From assembly GCA_937975765.1 (NCBI GenBank), contig CALJUR010000002.1, positions 62,001 through 126,000 of the forward strand: 64,000 bases of DNA, read 5' to 3'. This DNA is from an uncultured Myxococcales bacterium (GTDB lineage Bacteria > Myxococcota_A > UBA9042 > DTJE01). The notes below the pieces were generated by a model that was not told the origin of the DNA, did no database searches, and worked only from the letters and a program-made list of their open reading frames with translations. Every line of letters begins with the position of its first letter. Within the stretch, counting starts at the first letter, position 1. Both the position numbers and the translations under genes were made by a program. Shown in pieces: positions 53,824-61,624 of this stretch.

Positions 53824-55563
53824 ATGAAGACGCTTCAGGTGTGCCTGTCGGTGGCGTTCGTCGCGTTCGGCCTGGCCGGGTGCGGCGGGTCGAAGTGCGA
53901 GGGCGACTCGTGCGGCGAGTCGAAGACGGAGTTCCAACTGCAGACCTGCGTCACGGACGCGGATTGCACCGAGGGCAGCACCTGCCTGTTGGAGCAGTGC
54001 GACGCGGATTGCGTCCCGGACGCCGCGGGCCAGTGCCAGCCGTGCCCGGCGAACGGCGGCGGCCTGTGCATGCCGGCCTCGACGGACGACGGCACCGTGC
54101 CGGACGCCTCGCAGTGCTTCGCGGGGCGGCTGGGGGACCTGCAGTCGTGCGGGATGTATCTGGACTTCGGGCGCATGGCCGTGGACACCTGCGCGATGGC
54201 GGGGACCCAACTGGTCGACCTGGAGACGGTGGCGTCGTGCGCGGACGGCCGGCCGGGCGCGGTGGCGTTCACTTGCTGCGCGTGGGGTGGCATCGTCGTC
54301 CCGCCCGACCCGCCCGTGGACCCGGAGTGCATCGAGATCCCGATCCCGTTCGACGCGACGAACAGCGACCCGGCCTTCGGCGACCCGAGGATGGCCGCGT
54401 ACCAGCAGTGCGCGGACATGGGCCTGGAACTGCGGGACCTGCGGCAGGAGACCGATTCGGCCGGCAACGTCGGGATGTGGATCGCGACGTGCTGCGGGCC
54501 GGTCCAGCCGCCGGTGGAGCCGCCGGTCGGGGACTGCGTGACGATGACGATGCCGGGCTGGGCGCCTGACGGATCGACGGCGGACCCCAGGCAGATGGCG
54601 TACGAGCAGTGCCTGGCGATGGGGCTGGAACTGGTGGACGTGATGCCCGGGCAGCCTTCCCCCGACGGGCAGGTGATGGACTGGACGTTCACGTGCTGCG
54701 GCGCGACTCCGCCGGTGGACCCGGTCGATCCGGGGACGTGCGTCGAACTGCCGATCCCGGGTTCCCCCGACGCGTCGATGCCGGAACCCAGGGAGATGGC
54801 GTACCAGCAGTGCCGGGCGATGGGGATGGACCTGGTCGACCTGCGCCCGATGGACCCCGACGCGAACGGCGCGCCGATGACGTGGATGGCGGTCTGCTGC
54901 GGGCCGACGACGCCCGTGGACCCGCCGGTGGAACCGCCGGTCGAGGGCTGCGTCACGTCGACGTTGCAGGCGTATGCCGAGGACGGCACGATGGCCGACC
55001 CCAAGATGATGGCGCACGACCAGTGCCGGGCGATGGGGATGGAACTGACGGACCTGCAGCCCATGCAGCCGGACGACTCCGGCCAGGCGATGCTGTGGAC
55101 GTTCACGTGCTGCGGCGCCACGACGCCGGTCGATCCGCCCGCGGGGGTCTGTACGTCGGTCGAGATCACCGCACCGATGTGGAACTCCGGCGAGGGCCCC
55201 AAGCAACTGGCGCACGAGCAGTGCGTGGCGATGAACCTGGTGCTGCAGGACCTGCAGGTGCGCTACGAGGACCCGGCCACCGGCGTCGCCACGTACGTCG
55301 CGACATGCTGTGGCGAGGGCGTGCCGACCGACCCGACGGACCCGGGGGATCCGACCGACCCGGGTGACCCGGCCGACCCGATCGACCCGAACACCTGCAC
55401 GCAGATCCCGGTGGGCGACGGCACCTGTGACGCCACGATCGACTGGAAGGGCCTGTCCCTGCGGCGCTGCGAGGAAATCGGCGCGGTGCTGACGGACGTC
55501 CGCGTCCGGTACGCCTGCGACGACGGCACGATCGGCGCCGTGATCGCGACCTGCTGCCGGTAG
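53824..55563 (+). CDS. Cys-rich tandem-repeat lipoprotein
   Basis: A 579-aa surface lipoprotein. The lipobox FGLAGC places the lipidated cysteine at C20. Residues 20-80 are a Cys-rich module (CVTDADCTEGSTC). About seven repeats of 55-75 residues follow, each with an opening Cys, a central QC.AMG.EL.DL segment and a closing CCG, joined by PVDPPVEPP linkers. The C-terminal linker is TDPGDPTDPGDP. The ATG at 53824 with GGGAGG is preferred to one at 53779. A -10-like TGTAGAAT is at 53773-53780. Function unknown; probably an adhesive or matrix protein. Confidence 0.8.
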   Translation: MKTLQVCLSVAFVAFGLAGCGGSKCEGDSCGESKTEFQLQTCVTDADCTEGSTCLLEQCDADCVPDAAGQCQPCPANGGGLCMPASTDDGTVPDASQCFAGRLGDLQSCGMYLDFGRMAVDTCAMAGTQLVDLETVASCADGRPGAVAFTCCAWGGIVVPPDPPVDPECIEIPIPFDATNSDPAFGDPRMAAYQQCADMGLELRDLRQETDSAGNVGMWIATCCGPVQPPVEPPVGDCVTMTMPGWAPDGSTADPRQMAYEQCLAMGLELVDVMPGQPSPDGQVMDWTFTCCGATPPVDPVDPGTCVELPIPGSPDASMPEPREMAYQQCRAMGMDLVDLRPMDPDANGAPMTWMAVCCGPTTPVDPPVEPPVEGCVTSTLQAYAEDGTMADPKMMAHDQCRAMGMELTDLQPMQPDDSGQAMLWTFTCCGATTPVDPPAGVCTSVEITAPMWNSGEGPKQLAHEQCVAMNLVLQDLQVRYEDPATGVATYVATCCGEGVPTDPTDPGDPTDPGDPADPIDPNTCTQIPVGDGTCDATIDWKGLSLRRCEEIGAVLTDVRVRYACDDGTIGAVIATCCR

Positions 55564-55664
55564 GGCAGGAGGTGGGGGTCAGGGCCCCCGTCCTACATCC
55601 CCTGGGCAACGCCGACGTTCGTCGAGAGTTCGAGGAGGCGGGGGGCGGGGCCCCCGCCCTATAC
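55561..55664. repeat. REP-like repeats, copy 5
   Basis: Begins GGTAGGGCAGGAGGTGGGGG, whose TAG is the stop codon of the Cys-rich lipoprotein. Continues to GGGCCCCCGTCCTACAT near 55596 and ends with GGGGCCCCCGCCCTATA near 55663. This copy is between two genes on the same strand. Confidence 0.72.
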
Positions 55665-55686
55665 CGCGCGCGCACGCCGGGATCCG

Positions 55687-55715
55687 TTGCCTGCGTCGCA
55701 CCCCTCTGGTAGAGT
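55687..55715 (+). promoter_or_regulatory. recA promoter
   Basis: TTGCCT, 17 bp, TAGAGT with extended TGG, 25 bp upstream of the recA start codon. I see no LexA-type palindrome overlapping it. Confidence 0.78.
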
Positions 55716-55739
55716 TCCCCCGATTCGTAGGAGGCCTCC

Positions 55740-56807
55740 ATGGCGAAGGATCCGAAGACCCCGGCCCCGGCCCCGACCGACGATCGCGAACGCAACATCG
55801 CCGTCGCCGTGCAGACCATCGAGCGGCAGTTCGGCAAGGGCAGCATCATGCGCCTGAAGGAAGGCGAGTCCCACGTCCCGGTCGCCACGATCCCCTCGGG
55901 GTCGCTGGGCCTGGACGTCGCCCTCGGTACCGGCGGCTATCCCAAGGGCCGCGTGGTCGAGATCTACGGCCAGGAGTCGTCCGGCAAGACGACGCTGACG
56001 CTGCTGGCCATCGCCGAGGCGCAGAAGAAGGGCGGCCTGGCGGTCTTCATCGACGCGGAACACGCCCTGGACGTCAACTACGCGCGCAAGCTGGGCGTCA
56101 ACATCGACGACCTGCTGCTGGCCCAGCCCGACACCGGCGAACAGGCCCTGGAGATCGCCGAGACGCTGGTCCGCACCAACGCCGTGGACATCGTCGTCAT
56201 CGACTCCGTCGCGGCGCTGGTCCCCAAGGCGGAACTGGAAGGCGAGATGGGCGACAGCCACGTCGGCCTGCAGGCGCGGCTGATGTCGCAGGCCCTGCGG
56301 AAACTGGCCGGCGTGCTGAACAAGTCCCACACGTGCCTGATCTTCATCAACCAGATCCGCATGAAGATCGGCGTGATGTACGGCAACCCGGAAACGACCA
56401 CCGGCGGCAACGCGCTGAAGTTCTACGCGTCGGTGCGGCTGGAAGTGCGCCGCGGCCAGACCATCAAGGACGGCGAGGGCGGGACGGCCACCGGCAACCG
56501 CATCAAGGTCAAGGTGGTCAAGAACAAGCTGGCGCCGCCGTTCAAAGAGTGCGAGTTCGACCTCGTGTACGGCGAGGGCGTGAACCGGCTGGGCGAGGTC
56601 GTGGACCTGGCCGCCAGCCTGGGCGTGCTGGAGAAGAGCGGGTCGTGGTACTCGTTCGCCGGCGATCGCCTGGGCCAGGGCCGGGAACAGTCCATGGCCT
56701 TCCTGCAGGAGCGGCCCGAGGTGATGGCCCAGGTGTCCGACGCCGTGCTGGCGAAGGTCGGCGTGGCCGGACGGGGCAGGGTCGAAACGGCGGCGGCAGA
56801 TGCCTGA
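55740..56807 (+). CDS. recA: Recombinase RecA
   Basis: A 355-aa RecA of normal length. The start region has TIERQFGKGSIMRL, Walker A is GQESSGKTT (residues 77-85), and FIDAEHALDVNYARKLGV, VVIDSVAALVPKAELEGEMGD and the L2 segment NALKFYASVRLEVRR follow. It catalyses strand exchange and activates the SOS response. The ATG follows TAGGAGG. It overlaps the pilT-like gene by 8 bp. Confidence 0.97.
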   Translation: MAKDPKTPAPAPTDDRERNIAVAVQTIERQFGKGSIMRLKEGESHVPVATIPSGSLGLDVALGTGGYPKGRVVEIYGQESSGKTTLTLLAIAEAQKKGGLAVFIDAEHALDVNYARKLGVNIDDLLLAQPDTGEQALEIAETLVRTNAVDIVVIDSVAALVPKAELEGEMGDSHVGLQARLMSQALRKLAGVLNKSHTCLIFINQIRMKIGVMYGNPETTTGGNALKFYASVRLEVRRGQTIKDGEGGTATGNRIKVKVVKNKLAPPFKECEFDLVYGEGVNRLGEVVDLAASLGVLEKSGSWYSFAGDRLGQGREQSMAFLQERPEVMAQVSDAVLAKVGVAGRGRVETAAADA

Positions 56808-57972
56808 ACCGACGCTGACGATGGACCTGGACGGCCTGCTGCGGTTCGCCGCGGCGCAGGGCGTGTCCGACGTGCACCTGAAGCCGGGGCGCCCGCCGAT
56901 CTTCCGTCGCGGCAACGCGATGGACCTGGTCAGCCCGCGGGGCAGCGCGCCGCTGGAGGTGAAGGACATCCAGGCGCTGGTGGAACCCATCTTCCAGGAG
57001 CACCACCGCATCCTGCTGCGCGAGCAGGGCGGCACGGACCTGGGCTGGGGCATCCCTGGGATCGGGCGTTTCCGCATCAACGTCTTCCGCAGCCGCCTGG
57101 GCCTGCAGGCGGTGATGCGCCTGGTGCCCGCCCGCGTCCCGACGCTGCAGGAACTGGCCCTGCCGCCGGTGCTGGCCGGGCTGGCCAACGAGCGCCGCGG
57201 GCTGATCCTGGTGACCGGCGCGGCGGGGCAGGGCAAGTCGACCACGCTGGCCGGGCTGGTGGACCAGATCAACCGGACCCGGGCCTGCCACATCGTCACC
57301 ATCGAGGACCCGATCGAGTTCATGGTCGAAGACCGGCGCGCCGTCGTGACCCAGCGCGAGGTGCTGACCGACACGCCGACGTTCGCGGCGGGGCTGCGGT
57401 CGGCGCTGCGCCAGGACCCGGACGTGGTGCTGCTGGGCGAGATGCGCGACCGCGAGACGGTGGAGGCGGTGCTGCAGGCGGCGGAAACGGGCCACCTGGT
57501 GCTGTCGACGCTGCACACCGTGGACGCGCGCGAGACGGTCAACCGCATCCTGTCGGTGTTCGAGAAGCACGAGCACCAGCAGGTGCGCCTGATGCTGTCC
57601 GCGGTGCTGCGGGCGGTCGTCAGCCAGCGCCTGCTGACGCGCAAGGACGGGACCGGCCGCGTGCCCGCCATCGAACTGATGCTGGCCACGCCGCGCATCA
57701 AGGACCTGCTGAAGACCGAGGACGGCCCCGACGAGATCCCGATCGCGATCGCCCAGAGCCAGGCCCAATACGGGATGCAGACGTTCGACCAGTCCCTGAT
57801 GGGCCTGTACCGCGACGGGAAGATCTCGTACGAGGAGGCCATGGCCCACGCGTCCAGCCCGGCGGATTTCGCGCTGCGGCTGAAGGGCATCGGCTCCGGC
57901 ACGGATTCCGACACCCTGGCCAACCAGGGCGGACCGTCGAACACCCGCGGCCCGGATGACCTCTCCTTCTGA
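56800..57972 (+). CDS. PilT/PilU-like type IV pilus retraction ATPase
   Basis: A 390-aa secretion-type ATPase. An N-terminal PAS-like domain (SDVHLKPGRPPIFRR) is followed by Walker A GAAGQGKST (140-148; GPTGSGKST is usual), the Asp box TIEDPIEF, Walker B VVLLGEMRD and the His box HLVLSTLHT. Such hexameric ATPases depolymerise pilin for twitching motility. The variant P-loop keeps the GKST core. No pilin genes lie nearby. The overlap with recA indicates cotranscription with recA and alaS. Confidence 0.9.
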   Translation: MPEPTLTMDLDGLLRFAAAQGVSDVHLKPGRPPIFRRGNAMDLVSPRGSAPLEVKDIQALVEPIFQEHHRILLREQGGTDLGWGIPGIGRFRINVFRSRLGLQAVMRLVPARVPTLQELALPPVLAGLANERRGLILVTGAAGQGKSTTLAGLVDQINRTRACHIVTIEDPIEFMVEDRRAVVTQREVLTDTPTFAAGLRSALRQDPDVVLLGEMRDRETVEAVLQAAETGHLVLSTLHTVDARETVNRILSVFEKHEHQQVRLMLSAVLRAVVSQRLLTRKDGTGRVPAIELMLATPRIKDLLKTEDGPDEIPIAIAQSQAQYGMQTFDQSLMGLYRDGKISYEEAMAHASSPADFALRLKGIGSGTDSDTLANQGGPSNTRGPDDLSF

Positions 57973-57987
57973 AACCCGAGGAAGAAC

Positions 57988-60612
57988 GTGACGTCGCAAC
58001 AGGTTCGCAACGAGTTCCTGAAGTACTTCGAGCGACAGGGCCACCGCATCGTGGCCAGCCACAGCCTGCTGCCGCCCGCGGACCCGACGCTGCTGTTCGT
58101 CAACGCGGGCATGGTGCAGTTCAAGGACGTGTTCACGGGCCGTCGCGACACCCCGTACCGCCGGGCGACGACGACCCAGAAGTGCCTGCGGGTCAGCGGC
58201 AAGCACAACGACCTGGAACAGGTCGGGCGCACGCCGCGCCACCACACGTTCTTCGAGATGCTGGGCAACTTCAGCTTCGGCGACTACTTCAAGGCCGACG
58301 CCTGCCGGTTCGCGTGGGACCTGCTGGTCAACGTTTACGGCCTGAAGGCGGACGACCTGTGGATCACGGTCCACCCCGAGGATTCCGAGGCGCGCGACAT
58401 CTGGGTCCAGCAGATCGGCGTGGACCCGTCGCGGATGATCGACGACCCGTCCAACTTCTGGTCGATGGGCGACACCGGTCCCTGTGGCCCGTGCAGCGAG
58501 ATCCACATCGATCGCGGCCCGACCTATTCGGGAACCTCCATGTATGACCAGGGCAACCGGTTCATGGAACTGTGGAACCTGGTCTTCATGCAGTACGACC
58601 GCGACGCCGAGGGGAAGCTGACCCCGCTGCCCGCGCCGTCGATCGACACCGGCATGGGGCTGGAGCGCATCTGCAGCGTGCTGCAGGGCGTGCGCACGAA
58701 CTACGAAACGGACCTGTTCCGGCCGCTGATGGACCGCACCGCGGAGGTCGCGGGCGTGGCGTACGGGAAGGACGAGGAGACCGACACGGCGCTGCGCGTG
58801 GTGGCGGACCACGCCCGGGCGACGGCGTTCCTGATCAGCGACGGCGTGTACCCGGAGAACGAGGGCCGCGGGTACGTGCTGCGGCGGCTGATGCGGCGCG
58901 CGCTGCGGTTCGGGAACAAGCTGGGCCTGAAGGGGCCGTTCTTCACGGACATCGTGCTGCACGTGCGGGACGTGATGGGGCCGGCCTGGCCGGAACTGGA
59001 GAAGTCGGCGGACATCATCCGGCGCGTCGCGGGCCAGGAGGAGGAGCGCTTCCTGCGCACGCTTTCGTCCGGCCTGGAGATGCTGGACGCGGCCATCGCG
59101 GCGCAGAAGGAGAAGGGCGGCAACACGCTGGACGGGCGCACCGCGTTCACGCTGTACGACACGCACGGCTTCCCGGTGGACCTGACCGAGGTCATCGCGT
59201 CCGAGAAGGGGCTGGCCGTGGACCAGGAGGGATTCCTGCGCTGCATGAACGAGCAGCGCGAGCGGGGGCGCGCGTCCTGGAAGGCGGCCGGCGAGGACCT
59301 CGGCGCGCTGGCGACGTTGTGCCGCGAGGCCGGGCTGGCCAGCACGTTCACCGGGTACGACTACGACGAGGCGGCGGGCCGGGGGCGGCAGTCCGAGGTG
59401 ACCGGGCTGTTCGTGGACGGCAAGGCGGTGCCGTCGGCCGCGGCCGGGACGGACGTGGTGGTGCTGGTCCGCGAGACGCCGTTCTACGGCGAGTCGGGCG
59501 GCCAGGCAGGCGACCGGGGGCGCATCGAGGGGCCGAACGGCGCGATGACGGTGAAGGACGTGCGGCGCCCGTCGGACGAGTTGATCCTGCACGTGGGCAC
59601 CGTGGACGCCGGCACGATCGCGGTGGGCGAAACGGTGACGCTGCGACCGGACGAGGCGCGGCGCTGGACGCGGTGCAACCACTCGGCGACGCACCTGCTG
59701 CACAACGCGCTGCGCGCGGTGCTGGGCGATCACGTCCGCCAGCGGGGCTCGCTGGTCTCGCCGGACCGGCTGCGGTTCGATTTCAGCCATACCGGGCCGT
59801 TGACCGAGGAACAACTGCGCGAGGTGGAAGCGCGGGCGCAGGCGATGGTCGAGGCCGACGTGCCGGTGGCGACGGACGTGCTGCCGATCGACGAGGCGGT
59901 GGCGCGGGGCGCGCTGCACTTCTTCGGCGACAAGTACGGCGATGTCGTCCGCATGGTGGCGATGGGCGAATCGAAGGAACTGTGCGGCGGCACCCACGTG
60001 GCGCGCACGGGCGAGATCGGCGCGATCGTCGTCGTGGCCGAGACGGGCATCTCCGCGGGCGTGCGGCGCATCGAGGCGCTGACGGGTCGCGGGGCGCTGG
60101 CCTTCCTGAAGGAGCGGGCCCGCCTGGCGGGCGAGGTCGCGATGCTGCTGAAGGTGGAACCGGCCGCGCTGGCGGACCGGGTGACCCGGCTGCTGGCGGA
60201 CGAGAAGGCCCTGAAGAAGGAGGTCGCCGACCTGAAGGTCAAGTCGGCGGCGGGCGGCGCGGGCGCGTCCGGCGGCCAGGACGTGCGGGTCGTCAACGGC
60301 GTGAAGGTGCTGGTGGCGAACGCCGACGGCATCGAGGCCAAGGGCGCCCGGGACCTGGCGGACGTGCTGCGTGGCAAGGTCGGGTCCGGGATCGTGCTGA
60401 TGACGCGGGCCGACGGCGACAAGCTCTCCGTGGTGCTGGCCGTCACGCAGGACCTGGCGGGGACGCACCCGGCCGGCAAGCTGCTGGGCCAGGTGCTGGC
60501 GCCGCTGGGCGGCCGGGGGGGCGGGAACCCCTCGCTGGCCCAGGGGGGCATTTCCGATGCTGGCGGTGCGGGCCGGGTACTTGACGCACTCGTCGCCGCT
60601 CTGTCATCCTAG
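57988..60612 (+). CDS. alaS: Alanyl-tRNA synthetase
   Basis: A full-length 874-aa enzyme. The class II catalytic core (LPPADPTLLFVNAGMVQFKD, RHHTFFEMLGNFSFGDYFK) is followed by the tRNA-recognition region and the editing domain with zinc motifs CNHSATHLLH and CGGTHVARTGEIG, a coiled coil and a C-Ala domain ending GGGNPSLAQGG. It charges tRNA-Ala and clears Ser/Gly mischarging. The GTG at 57988 follows GAGGAAG and lies 15 bp after the pilT-like gene. Confidence 0.97.
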   Translation: MTSQQVRNEFLKYFERQGHRIVASHSLLPPADPTLLFVNAGMVQFKDVFTGRRDTPYRRATTTQKCLRVSGKHNDLEQVGRTPRHHTFFEMLGNFSFGDYFKADACRFAWDLLVNVYGLKADDLWITVHPEDSEARDIWVQQIGVDPSRMIDDPSNFWSMGDTGPCGPCSEIHIDRGPTYSGTSMYDQGNRFMELWNLVFMQYDRDAEGKLTPLPAPSIDTGMGLERICSVLQGVRTNYETDLFRPLMDRTAEVAGVAYGKDEETDTALRVVADHARATAFLISDGVYPENEGRGYVLRRLMRRALRFGNKLGLKGPFFTDIVLHVRDVMGPAWPELEKSADIIRRVAGQEEERFLRTLSSGLEMLDAAIAAQKEKGGNTLDGRTAFTLYDTHGFPVDLTEVIASEKGLAVDQEGFLRCMNEQRERGRASWKAAGEDLGALATLCREAGLASTFTGYDYDEAAGRGRQSEVTGLFVDGKAVPSAAAGTDVVVLVRETPFYGESGGQAGDRGRIEGPNGAMTVKDVRRPSDELILHVGTVDAGTIAVGETVTLRPDEARRWTRCNHSATHLLHNALRAVLGDHVRQRGSLVSPDRLRFDFSHTGPLTEEQLREVEARAQAMVEADVPVATDVLPIDEAVARGALHFFGDKYGDVVRMVAMGESKELCGGTHVARTGEIGAIVVVAETGISAGVRRIEALTGRGALAFLKERARLAGEVAMLLKVEPAALADRVTRLLADEKALKKEVADLKVKSAAGGAGASGGQDVRVVNGVKVLVANADGIEAKGARDLADVLRGKVGSGIVLMTRADGDKLSVVLAVTQDLAGTHPAGKLLGQVLAPLGGRGGGNPSLAQGGISDAGGAGRVLDALVAALSS
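60581..60609 (+). promoter_or_regulatory. Possible promoter for the acidic adaptor-like gene
   Basis: TTGACG, 17 bp, TCATCC with TG before the -10, inside the last codons of alaS. The -10 is poor, so this is tentative. Confidence 0.4.
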
Positions 60613-60647
60613 CGGCCGGCCCGTTTCCCTCACGTTCGGAGGCGCCG

Positions 60648-61334
60648 ATGAGCAAGGTTCTCGAAGGCCCGGTGGTCATCAACCTCCTGGACCGGCACGC
60701 CCGCGTGCCGGCGTCGCAGGAGATCCTGGATCGGTACGTGGAGCGGTATGCCGGCAAGCCGGCGGGACACGTGGAACCGGCGGTCGCGCCCGAGCCCGAG
60801 CCGGTCGCCGAGCCGACGGCGGCGTTCGTGCCGGGCCCGGCGGAGGAGGCCGAGACGAGGGTCCTCTTCGAGGTGCCGCAGGAGCCCCTGGAGGCCCCGG
60901 CCGAGCCCGAGGCCCAGCCGGAAGAAACGGCGGCCTTCGAGGCGGTCTCCGCGGAGGAGGTCTCCGTGGAGGCCCCGTCGGAGACTCCCGCGGAGGCCAC
61001 GACGGCCTATGATGCGGTGGACTCCGGGCTTGCCGAGGCGGCATTCACCCAGGACGTCGTGCCCGGGGACGAGCCCGAGGCGACGCGGATGATCGAGGCC
61101 GTCGAGCCCCCGGCCGAGCCCGAGCCGGAGGCGACCCGCATGATCGAGGCGGCGGAGGCCCCGGCCGGGGAGGCCCCGTCCACGCCCACGATCTCGTTCG
61201 AGGCCGTCGCGGCGGAGGCCGTCGCGCCCCGCGAGGAGGCCGGGGAGCCCGTGGTCCGCGAGACGGTCGCGATGGCGGCGTTCGACGGCGCCGAGGGCGA
61301 CGGCAAGAAGAAGAAAAAGAAGCGCCACCGCTAG
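60648..61334 (+). CDS. Acidic, disordered protein with TRxI-type motifs and poly-Lys end
   Basis: A 228-aa protein. The first 35 residues look folded (VVINLLDRHARVPASQEILD). The rest is Glu/Pro/Ala-rich and disordered, ending KKKKKKRHR. Three short motifs recur: ETRVLFE (69-75), EATRMIEA (144-151) and EATRMIEA (161-168), together with TAAFEA-like motifs. Thr-x-x-Ile/Leu is the kind of site FHA domains bind after Thr phosphorylation, so a kinase-substrate adaptor is a possible role. No homologue is recognised. It follows alaS by 35 bp. Confidence 0.72.
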   Translation: MSKVLEGPVVINLLDRHARVPASQEILDRYVERYAGKPAGHVEPAVAPEPEPVAEPTAAFVPGPAEEAETRVLFEVPQEPLEAPAEPEAQPEETAAFEAVSAEEVSVEAPSETPAEATTAYDAVDSGLAEAAFTQDVVPGDEPEATRMIEAVEPPAEPEPEATRMIEAAEAPAGEAPSTPTISFEAVAAEAVAPREEAGEPVVRETVAMAAFDGAEGDGKKKKKKRHR

Positions 61335-61348
61335 GACCTGAGCCTGCA

Positions 61349-61596
61349 GGGCGGGGGCCCCGCCCTGCATCTGGCTCGGGGCCCTGGACCTGTAGGGCGG
61401 GGGCCCTGCCCCCCGCCTTCCCGCCTTTGCCTTTCCCTTTCCCTGCGCTTCCCCCGGGAACCGGGGTTCCCGGCAGCCTGCCGGAGGGCCAGGCGGGGCA
61501 CGGGGGCCCCGCCCTACATCTGGCTCGGGGCCCCGCCCTGCATCTGGCTCGGGGCCCAGGACCTGTAGGGCGGGGGCCCTGCCCCCCGCCTTCCCG
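61349..61596. repeat. REP-like repeat array, copy 6
   Basis: The densest array: CTGCAGGGCGGGGGCCCC (61345), CTGTAGGGCGGGGGCCCTG (61391), inverted GGGCCCCGCCCTACATC (about 61507) and another CTGTAGGGCGGGGGCCCTG (about 61563), with repeats of CATCTGGCTCGGGGCCC between. A separate hairpin CGGGAACC/GGTTCCCG lies near 61457. It fills the convergent gap between the acidic protein and the surface protein genes. Confidence 0.8.
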
Positions 61597-61624
61597 TCCC
61601 CCGCCTCCCGGCTCCTTCCCCTGC

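Noticed and set aside
61349..61596. CRISPR-like look of the repeated GC-rich units
   Set aside because: Units are irregularly spaced, occur in both orientations and have no uniform unique spacers. No cas gene is present, so REP-like repeats fit better.
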